Assembly: GCF_001618005.1 (NCBI RefSeq)
Contig: NZ_LQXA01000019.1
Coordinates: forward strand, 141,608-205,607
DNA length: 64,000 bases
Source of the DNA: Clavibacter tessellarius
GTDB taxonomy: Bacteria; Actinomycetota; Actinomycetes; Actinomycetales; Microbacteriaceae
Reading direction: 5' to 3'
Shown here: positions 8,148 to 14,777 of the stretch, one piece after another
Position numbering within the stretch: the first letter of the stretch is position 1
Layout: each line of letters opens with the position of its first letter
Program-made: the position numbers and the translations under genes
Notes under the pieces: model-generated
Told to the model about the DNA's origin: nothing
What the model saw: the letters and a program-made list of their open reading frames with translations, nothing else
Databases searched by the model: none

Positions 8148-9548
8148 CTACACGACCGACGCCACCCCGAACACCGCCGCCGCGATCGCGAAGCCCATCG
8201 CGCCGATGGCCGTCTCCATCACCGTCCACGTCTTGAGGGTCGTCTTCACGTCCATCTCGAAGAAGCGGCCGACGAGCCAGAATCCGGAGTCGTTCACGTG
8301 GCTCGCGACCACGGATCCGCCGGCCACCGCCACGACGAGCGCCGCGACCTGGAAGGCGTTGAAGTCGCCCGCGAGGATCGCCGGGGAGACGAGGCCCGCG
8401 GCCGTGGTGAGCGCGACCGTCGCCGACCCTTGCGCGATGCGGAGGATCGCGGCGATGAGGAAGCCGGCCAGGATGATCGGGATGCCGAGGTCGCCGAGCA
8501 CGTCGGCGAGGGCGTTGCCGATGCCGCTGGTGCGGAGGACACCGCCGAACATGCCGCCCGCGCCGGTGATCAGGATCACCGAGCAGACCGGGCCGAGCGC
8601 CGACTCGAGCGTCTTCTCGAGGGCGCTCTTGTCGATCCCGCGGCGCCGGCCGAGCACGAACGCCGCGAACAGCAGCGAGATGAGGAGCGCGACGGGCGTC
8701 TCGCCGAGCGTGCGGAGCACCTGGTACCAGGTCTGGTCGCTCGTGCCCTCGGGGAGGATCCCGCCGGTGGAGGCGGCGTTGAGGCCGGTGTTGAGGAAGA
8801 TCAGGATCAGCGGGAGCAGCAGCACGGCGACGACGGTGCCGAACTTCGGCGGGTTCGACTCGGCGTGCGCGTCGGCCTCGCCGAGCAGGGTCGGGATCGG
8901 CAGCACGAACCTCTTCCCCACCCACAGGCCGAACAGGTACGCGGTGACGTACCAGGTGGGGATCGCGGCGAGGAGGCCCACGAGGATCACGATGCCGACG
9001 TTCGCGCCGAAGAACTCGCTCGCCGCGACGGGGCCGGGGTGCGGCGGCACGAAGACGTGCATCACCGAGAAGGCGCCGGCCGCGGGGAGGCCGTAGCGGA
9101 GCACGCCGCCGCCGAGGCGCCGGGCCACCGAGAACACGATGGGCAGCATCACGACGAGGCCGGCGTCGAAGAAGATCGGGAACCCGAACAGCAGCGACGC
9201 GACGCCGAGCGCGAAGGGGGCGCGCTTCTCGCCGAAGACGCGGATCAGGGTGTCGGCCAGCGCCTTCGCCCCGCCGCTGGTCTCGACCAGGCGCCCGAGC
9301 ATCGCCCCGAGCCCCACGAGCAGCGCGACGGCGCCGAGCGTGGATCCGAAGCTGCCGACGAGCACGGTCACGATCTGCGAGGTCGGGATCCCGGTGGCGA
9401 ACGCGGTGACGAGGCTCACGAGGATCAGCGCGACGAACGCGTGGATGCGCAGCGTGATGATCAGGATCAGCAGGACCGCGATGGCGCCCGCGGCGATCAG
9501 GAGGAGCGGCCCCGCGGTGAGGGTCTGCGTCCAGTCTTCGATGGTCAT
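8148..9548 (-). CDS. GntP family gluconate/H+ symporter
   Basis: 466-aa polytopic permease of the GntP/GntT family, with about twelve hydrophobic segments. Recognisable motifs include GFPIFFDAGLVVMLPI, the loop HVFVPPHPGPVAAS, and SHVNDSGFW near the C-terminus. It would import gluconate or a related sugar acid with a proton. The start at ATG 9548 (MTIEDW) gives the usual family length. The neighbouring degraded GntR/FadR gene (9661-10221) is probably its lost regulator. No gluconate kinase is present. Confidence 0.92.
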   Translation of the reverse strand: MTIEDWTQTLTAGPLLLIAAGAIAVLLILIITLRIHAFVALILVSLVTAFATGIPTSQIVTVLVGSFGSTLGAVALLVGLGAMLGRLVETSGGAKALADTLIRVFGEKRAPFALGVASLLFGFPIFFDAGLVVMLPIVFSVARRLGGGVLRYGLPAAGAFSVMHVFVPPHPGPVAASEFFGANVGIVILVGLLAAIPTWYVTAYLFGLWVGKRFVLPIPTLLGEADAHAESNPPKFGTVVAVLLLPLILIFLNTGLNAASTGGILPEGTSDQTWYQVLRTLGETPVALLISLLFAAFVLGRRRGIDKSALEKTLESALGPVCSVILITGAGGMFGGVLRTSGIGNALADVLGDLGIPIILAGFLIAAILRIAQGSATVALTTAAGLVSPAILAGDFNAFQVAALVVAVAGGSVVASHVNDSGFWLVGRFFEMDVKTTLKTWTVMETAIGAMGFAIAAAVFGVASVV

Positions 9549-9660
9549 GGGTCTCCGTTCGGCTGGGCGGATCCGTGGATCGCGTCGCGGGAGGCGGCGC
9601 CCGGCCGGGGAGGTGGGCGTCGGTGCCTGCGTGGGGCGGGCGGCGGCGGGGCCGCTCGCG

Positions 9661-10221
9661 TTCCGTCTACACAACACCCGTAGCCGCGTCCGCGTCCTCG
9701 AGGCGATGGCGCTCCTCGTGCCGAAGCGCCGCGCGGGCATCGTGGTGCAGGGCCCGGACCGTTGGAACGTCTCCGACCCGCGCATCATCCGCTGGCGCCT
9801 CACCGGCCCGGCCCGCTCGGACCAGTTCCGCTCCCTCACCTAGCTGCGCCGCGCGGACGAGCCGGTCGCGGCGTCACTGGCCGCGCCTAACGCGACTACT
9901 GCTCAGCGCACGCGCACGCGCATCGCCGATCTCGCGGTCGCTCTCCGCCGCCCCTGCGAGGCCGGCGCCCTCGTCGACTTCCTCGCCGCCGACATCGAGT
10001 TCCACCACCTGATCCCCGAGGCCAGCGGTCACGACGTGTTCTGCGCCCTCCGCGAGGTGACCACGGAGGTCCTGAGCGGTCGCACGCACCAGGGCCTGAT
10101 GCCGCGGCCGCCGCGGCCGCATGCGCTACACACTGACGAGTAGATGGGGCACTTGATCCGGGATGGCGACGCGGCGACGGCGGAGTCGTTGCTGCCGGAG
10201 GGTAACAGTGAGATTCGCTAG
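9661..10221 (+). pseudogene. Degraded GntR/FadR-family regulator (gluconate-type)
   Basis: One plus-strand frame reads VLEAMALLVPKRRAGIVVQG, then a GPDRW..SDPRIIRWRL segment, then FLAADIEFHHLIPEASGHD and VLSGRTHQGLMP: the end of the winged helix and the FCD ligand domain of FadR-type GntR regulators. It is interrupted by TAG at 9841 (where the family usually has a Glu codon) and TAG at 10141, and ends at TAG 10219. The N-terminal helix-turn-helix is missing before 9661. The codons between the stops remain protein-like, so decay looks recent. It lies divergently beside the gntP-like permease it probably controlled. Confidence 0.8.
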
Positions 10222-10275
10222 CTTTCTGACCTATCGTCTTCCGCCCCGGCGGAGAGGTGACCCGCCGTATATCGA

Positions 10276-10476
10276 CTACCGAAAATCGTAATCCTCGTCC
10301 ATGCCGCTCGACAACCAAATATCCTCGGCGTCGGACTCGCTCAGCATGTTACTCGACGGGCCGTCTGACCCGGAGTCATGGTCCTCGCCAATAGTGCAAC
10401 GACAATCCTCAGCGTACACCGATCCAGGATCATCATCGCGCTCGGTGAACTTCTTATGCTTAGGCCCTGTGGGCAT
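10276..10476 (-). CDS. Small acidic hypothetical protein of the AT-rich island
   Basis: 66 aa from ATG 10476, starting MPTGPKHKKFTERDDDPGS and strongly acidic towards the C-terminus (SESDAEDIW, DEDYDFR), with a single CRC motif. No membrane or signal segment and no recognised family. Base composition is below that of the host genes and like the adjacent HEPN/ATPase genes, so it probably arrived with them. It is transcribed away from them. A highly acidic small protein could be an inhibitor or DNA mimic, but that is speculation. Confidence 0.5.
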   Translation of the reverse strand: MPTGPKHKKFTERDDDPGSVYAEDCRCTIGEDHDSGSDGPSSNMLSESDAEDIWLSSGMDEDYDFR

Positions 10477-10544
10477 CTGGTCCTCGACCTCGTTTGGGCT
10501 CCGTCAGTAATCGTGGGGAGGAGCCAACACCGCCTGAACCAGAG

Positions 10545-10570
10545 CTTAGGGCCGTAGTACGACGCCTAAG
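10545..10570. repeat. 6-bp inverted repeat with TAGTACGACG in its loop
   Basis: CTTAGG at 10545-10550 pairs with CCTAAG at 10565-10570. The loop holds TAGTACGACG (10555-10564), repeated exactly at 10635-10644. Confidence 0.5.
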
Positions 10571-10809
10571 CCCGGGCCAAATCAAGCTCCCGTCGCAAGA
10601 GTGACCACCCCTCGGTAACATCTCAGCCTCGCGATAGTACGACGGGACTGGTGGGCCGCAAAAAAAGTATCGCCGTACTCATCAAGACCGCCGCTCGAGC
10701 CCCGAAGACCCTCCCACACGCGCTGCTCACCTTACTGTGTCCGTGGGCTAATAGTGTGCCCTTGCTGGTCGGTAGAGAAGAGTGGAGTCGGTCGTCAGCT
10801 CACTCTCGT

Positions 10810-10845
10810 GCACCCGGCCGCTCTAGGTTCAATAAAGCCGGGTGC
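10810..10845. repeat. 9-bp inverted repeat upstream of the HEPN-like gene
   Basis: GCACCCGGC (10810-10818) and GCCGGGTGC (10837-10845) form a perfect stem with an 18-base loop, about 70 bases before ATG 10917. It could be an operator or an attenuator hairpin. Confidence 0.5.
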
Positions 10846-10916
10846 CACCCTTATTGGGGGTGCCACAGCTGAGAACTGCTTGTCCTTACTTCAAGCCTCG
10901 AGGCCATACTCGTCAT

Positions 10917-11384
10917 ATGGAACACCCGGTAGCTTTCCTCCCAGAACCCGAATATCTCGCCCGCATAGGTGCCCTTGCGTACACGGTTTCGAGTGTGGAG
11001 TGGATGGTGTTGGGGGACCTTGGCCGCCTTGCCTCCGACTTACCGGATCAGCTGTCGCTGACCGCGCTGGAGTCCAGGACGACGTCCCAGATCGCGATAG
11101 AGATAAAGGCTGCGCTTTCTGAAGTCGCTGCCGGGCCAACAAAAACATACTTGGTTGCCGCATATAGGGCGCTATTTAAGGTGGCCACCATTCGCAATGA
11201 TGTTCTGCATGCGCGGCCGGCAACGCATCCGTCAGGGTCGCAGCGTCTTAGTAGGGCGGAGACCGCTAATCAGGCTCCGACGGGAAATCGTTTCTGGATC
11301 GACGACGGGTGGCTCGACGACGCTGTTTCAAGCGTAAACCAGCAATTGAGAAATGTATCTGAAGCCAGGCCGCCGTTCGCGTGA
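10917..11384 (+). CDS. HEPN-like protein, candidate toxin/RNase of the island
   Basis: 155 aa, predicted all-helical. Arg93-Asn94-Asp95-Val96-Leu97-His98 (RNDVLH) matches the R[N/D/H]xxxH form of the HEPN RX4-6H RNase motif, on a helix that follows another long helix as HEPN folds require. There is no signal or membrane segment. It precedes the ABC-type ATPase on the same strand by 87 bp, and both share the lower G+C. ATG 10917 is chosen; the frame opens further upstream without a better start. The motif is seen; RNase activity is inferred. Without the fold it could be a non-catalytic HEPN. Confidence 0.65.
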   Translation: MEHPVAFLPEPEYLARIGALAYTVSSVEWMVLGDLGRLASDLPDQLSLTALESRTTSQIAIEIKAALSEVAAGPTKTYLVAAYRALFKVATIRNDVLHARPATHPSGSQRLSRAETANQAPTGNRFWIDDGWLDDAVSSVNQQLRNVSEARPPFA

Positions 11385-11471
11385 CGTCGCGTTCGTTATC
11401 TTCGAATCAGACTACGTTCAACCTCACTTTTTACCTTTTCCGCGAAGTGCCAGCACGGGGGTCGATAACTT

Positions 11472-13673
11472 ATGAAAAAGCTAAAAATAGACTTTACGAA
11501 TTGCCACGGTATTCGTCACTTGAAGGCAGATCTTAGCTTCAAGGATGCAAGAGCAACTGCGATTTACGCGCCTAACGGAATGATGAAGACTTCATTCGCC
11601 CGCGCCTTTAGCGATTTGTCTCGACGGGAGGAGTCGACGGATCACGTATTCCCAGAGCGCGAAAGCTCCAGGACCATCACTGACGAAGATGATACCGCCC
11701 TCACGGCGGACCAAGTGGTTGTGATCGTCTCTTATGACGAGGAAATTGGGCCCACGGAGTATACTTCAACGCTCCTTGTGGACAAGGTCCTCCGCTCGGA
11801 GTACGCGGCGATTCAGAGTAAGATTATTGAGTCGAAGGCGGAGCTAATTGCGGCACTCAAGGCGCAAGCTCAAACAAAAAAAGACGTGTCTTCGGAGCTC
11901 TCGATGGCATTCACGCGTGACCGCGAGAGCTTTTTCAAAGCCCTCCTTCGTGTCGAAGATGAAGTTAAAGACGAAGAGTCTCCTTACGCGTGGTTGCCGT
12001 ATGACGTTTTATTTGACGACAAAGTTGTTGCACTTCTGGCAACAAAAGACTTTGCCTCATCCCTTGCCAATTATGTCACTCGTTTTAATGAGCTTTTAGA
12101 TTCGTCCTCGTATTTTTCCCGAAAAACCTTCAGCTATTACAACGCCGAGACTATCGCGAAAAGCCTGGGTGGAAACGGCTTCTTTGAAGCAAAGCACTCC
12201 GTCATTCTGAATGACGGAGCTGATGGAACCGCGCTGTCGACGCAGGCCCAGCTGGCGGAGTTGATTGCTTCCGAGAAAGAGGCTATTAGCGACGACCCGC
12301 AACTTCGCAAAACATTCACCGCGATCGAAAGCAAGCTCACTAAAAATATCGAGTCGCGGCGCTTTTTTGACCTCGTGTCGGACCATCAAGAGCTTCTTCT
12401 GGAGCTTGATAATGTTGAGCGCTTTAAGGAGCGTGTCTGGAAGTCTTATTTGAAGGCTAACGAGCCCCTTTATCTGGAAGCAGTATCTCGCTTTCGAAAG
12501 GCAGAATCGCGAAAAGCAGAAATTGAGGCGGAAGCCGGAGCGCAAAGGGGGCAGTGGGAAGATGTTATCGAAATATTCAATCGTCGCTTCTTCGTTCCGT
12601 TCACCTTAATTGCGGAGAACCGCACAAATGTAGTTCTTGGACTTGAGCCGGTCGCTAAGCTCGGTTTTGAATTTGCGGACGGTGGTGACCGAACTTCCGT
12701 GGACCGCGGAGACCTCTTGGGCGTCCTGAGTACGGGCGAGAAGAAGGCACTTTACATTCTTAATGTTTTATTTGAGGTCGAGCGCCGCAAGGGGGTGCCG
12801 GGTGACACCGTATTTATCGTTGATGATATTGCCGACTCATTTGACTATAAAAACAAGTATGCCATCATTCAGTACCTGAAGGATATCGCCGAGGTGCCAA
12901 ATTTTCGCCTTGTGGTCCTTACGCATAACTTCGACTTCTTCCGCACGCTTGAAAGTCGTTTTGTACCTTACAGCCAGTGCCTCATGGGACAAAGGGCACC
13001 AGCGGGGATGGAGCTAGTAAGGGCAGCCGGAATTAAAAATCCTTTTATCAAGGACTTTAAGCCAAACTTCTTTACGGATGCAACCAAACGATCTGCCGCA
13101 ATTCCGTTTGTGCGTAATCTACTCGAGTATACACGCGGCGAGGATGATCCTGGATACGTCAAGTTGACGTCTCTCTTGCACTGGAAAGCCGAAACCGCCA
13201 CAGTCACCCAGGCTGATATCGACACTATCTTTAATGACTTATTTTCAACCACTGGCTGCTGGCCGAGGCCGGATGAAAGCGTAACTGAGATGATTGGCGA
13301 GGAAGCGCAGAAATGCGTCGCTGACGCAGTGACCATGGATCTAGCGAATAAGATCACTTTGTCAATCGCGATTCGTGTTGCTGCAGAAAAGTATATGGTC
13401 GATAAAATTGCGGATCAGTCGTTTGTTGATGGCTTACGTGCCAATCAGACAGGCCACCTCTTTGCGCATTACAGGAAAAATTTCCCCGACGATCGTGACG
13501 CAATTCGAACTGTTGACGAAGTGGTGCTGATGACGCCCGAGAATATTCATGTAAACTCGTTTATGTACGAGCCCATACTGGATATGACTGACGAGCACCT
13601 TGTTCGCTTGCTCAAAGATGTAGGCACACTGCAAAAGAGTGTTTCTGGGATCTCTTCAAACTCCAGCTCTTGA
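11472..13673 (+). CDS. ABC/SMC-type AAA ATPase (PrrC/RloC-like head domain), candidate defence ATPase
   Basis: 733 aa. The N-terminal strand and P-loop YAPNGMMKTSF (32-42) deviate from GxxGxGKT. Residues ~105-165 and ~255-365 are helical and charged, consistent with a coiled-coil insertion. The C-lobe has signature LSTGEKKA (419-426), Walker B VFIVDDI (447-453) with Asp in place of the usual Glu, D-loop ADSFD (454-458) and H-loop LTHN (483-486). The last ~230 residues are unassigned and include RANQTGH (656-662). The head is like those of PrrC/RloC and other stand-alone defence ATPases. Composition and codon usage are far from the host (23 of 60 bases are G/C at 12001-12060). It is next to a HEPN-like gene and tRNA-Gly. 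Confidence 0.8.
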   Translation: MKKLKIDFTNCHGIRHLKADLSFKDARATAIYAPNGMMKTSFARAFSDLSRREESTDHVFPERESSRTITDEDDTALTADQVVVIVSYDEEIGPTEYTSTLLVDKVLRSEYAAIQSKIIESKAELIAALKAQAQTKKDVSSELSMAFTRDRESFFKALLRVEDEVKDEESPYAWLPYDVLFDDKVVALLATKDFASSLANYVTRFNELLDSSSYFSRKTFSYYNAETIAKSLGGNGFFEAKHSVILNDGADGTALSTQAQLAELIASEKEAISDDPQLRKTFTAIESKLTKNIESRRFFDLVSDHQELLLELDNVERFKERVWKSYLKANEPLYLEAVSRFRKAESRKAEIEAEAGAQRGQWEDVIEIFNRRFFVPFTLIAENRTNVVLGLEPVAKLGFEFADGGDRTSVDRGDLLGVLSTGEKKALYILNVLFEVERRKGVPGDTVFIVDDIADSFDYKNKYAIIQYLKDIAEVPNFRLVVLTHNFDFFRTLESRFVPYSQCLMGQRAPAGMELVRAAGIKNPFIKDFKPNFFTDATKRSAAIPFVRNLLEYTRGEDDPGYVKLTSLLHWKAETATVTQADIDTIFNDLFSTTGCWPRPDESVTEMIGEEAQKCVADAVTMDLANKITLSIAIRVAAEKYMVDKIADQSFVDGLRANQTGHLFAHYRKNFPDDRDAIRTVDEVVLMTPENIHVNSFMYEPILDMTDEHLVRLLKDVGTLQKSVSGISSNSSS

Positions 13674-13742
13674 CGGTGTCGCCCAAGCGCCTTGAGTGGT
13701 TGAGTTTGGCAATCAAAACTCGAATTGATATTGATATTGGTG

Positions 13743-13816
13743 TGGAGCGAGTGACGGGAATCGAACCCGCGCTATCAGCTTGGGAAGCTGAAGTTCTACC
13801 ATTGAACTACACTCGC
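13743..13816 (-). tRNA. tRNA-Gly (anticodon CCC), CCA encoded
   Basis: The minus strand folds into a full cloverleaf. Acceptor arms are GCGAGTG (13816-13810) and CACTCGC (13753-13747), the anticodon stem is TCAGC/GCTGA and its loop TTCCCAA gives anticodon CCC; the T-loop is TTCGATT. The discriminator T and encoded CCA occupy 13746-13743. It is 71 nt plus CCA. Its 3' end faces the AT-rich island, the usual side for tRNA-directed integration. Confidence 0.95.
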
Positions 13817-13885
13817 GCGACCGGCCATCAGCCGGGTCGAGACCACAGCCTAGCAAGAGTCCGGCCGGGCGCCACCCCGCGCCGG

Positions 13886-13891
13886 TAGGCT
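13886..13891 (+). promoter_or_regulatory. -10-like TAGGCT before a leaderless start
   Basis: TAGGCT is followed by CCTGCC and then GTG 13898 of dcd. Confidence 0.5.
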
Positions 13892-13897
13892 CCTGCC

Positions 13898-14503
13898 GTG
13901 CTCCTCTCCGACCGTGACATCACCGCCGAGCTCGACGCCGGACGAGTGGCCCTCGACCCCTACGACCCCGGGATGCTGCAGCCCGCGAGCATCGACGTGC
14001 GCATCGACCGCTTCTTCCGGCTGTTCGACAACCACAAGTACCCCTACATCGACCCCGCCGAGGACCAGCCCGAGCTGACGCGCCTCATCGAGTCGAAGCC
14101 GGGGGAGCCGTTCATCCTGCACCCGGGCGAGTTCGTCCTGGGGTCCACGTTCGAGCTGGTCACGCTGCCCGACGACGTCGCCGCGCGCCTCGAGGGCAAG
14201 AGCTCGCTCGGCCGCCTCGGCCTCCTCACGCACTCCACCGCCGGCTTCATCGACCCCGGGTTCTCCGGCCACGTCACGCTGGAGCTGTCGAACGTCGCGA
14301 CGCTGCCCATCAAGCTCTGGCCCGGGATGAAGATCGGCCAGCTCTGCTTCTTCCGCCTGTCGTCGCCCGCCGAGAAGCCCTACGGATCCGGCGAGTACGC
14401 CTCCCGCTACCAAGGCCAGCGCGGCCCCACGGCCTCCCGCTCGCACCTCAACTTCGTGCACACCGACGTGACGGTGACGGACGCGGGGCAGTCGGGGGAG
14501 TAG
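13898..14503 (+). CDS. dcd: dCTP deaminase
   Basis: 201 aa. The N-terminus [17 protein letters not shown] and the core [10 protein letters not shown]...[19 protein letters not shown] carry the conserved Ser/Arg and catalytic Glu of the Dcd/dUTPase trimer family. It converts dCTP to dUTP; actinobacterial forms are often bifunctional and give dUMP directly, which sequence alone does not settle here. GTG start with TAGGCT at six bases. It flanks the tRNA on the side opposite the island and is typical core chromosome. Confidence 0.95.
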   Translation: MLLSDRDITAELDAGRVALDPYDPGMLQPASIDVRIDRFFRLFDNHKYPYIDPAEDQPELTRLIESKPGEPFILHPGEFVLGSTFELVTLPDDVAARLEGKSSLGRLGLLTHSTAGFIDPGFSGHVTLELSNVATLPIKLWPGMKIGQLCFFRLSSPAEKPYGSGEYASRYQGQRGPTASRSHLNFVHTDVTVTDAGQSGE

Positions 14504-14777
14504 CCCGACCACTCGTCGCGCGGTGACTCCCGCGCGGCACCGGGACTCGGCGTGCCCGCGCACACCACCCCCCGTGGAGAACCCGCCGACCCCGCCCCGG
14601 CCGCATGCCATCCTCAGCCACCGGTTGCGATCCCCCCGTCGCGACACCGGCAGGGGCGCCCCTCCGCACCACATCCCACGCACCACGCACCAGCCAGCGA
14701 TCCACCTGGGGCGCTTCGTCCGCACGCCGCCGGGCGCACACTCGTGCGCCCGGCTCCGTCCCACGAAGGAGAAGGCC

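Larger units (their letters stand above)
10477..10916. other. 440-bp non-coding stretch with inverted and direct repeats
   Basis: I see no convincing gene here. It contains a 6-bp inverted repeat CTTAGG/CCTAAG (10545-10550, 10565-10570), whose loop includes TAGTACGACG; that 10-mer recurs exactly at 10635-10644. A 9-bp inverted repeat (10810-10818, 10837-10845) is followed by two copies of GGGTGCCAC. It lies between the divergent small acidic gene and the HEPN-like gene, so it probably holds both promoters and regulatory sites, or a small RNA. Confidence 0.45.

Noticed and set aside
10651..11122. Short overlapping frames upstream of the HEPN-like gene
   Set aside because: No family resemblance or start signal, and they overlap the hairpins; treated as non-coding.
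10240..13742. Direct repeats (att sites) flanking the island
   Set aside because: I looked for a second copy of the tRNA 3' end near 10240 and saw none; only weak similarity around 10250.
13670..13888. Plus-strand 72-aa frame with VTGIEPALSAWEAEVLPLNYTRA
   Set aside because: It is the antisense of the tRNA-Gly gene, a well-known false protein call.
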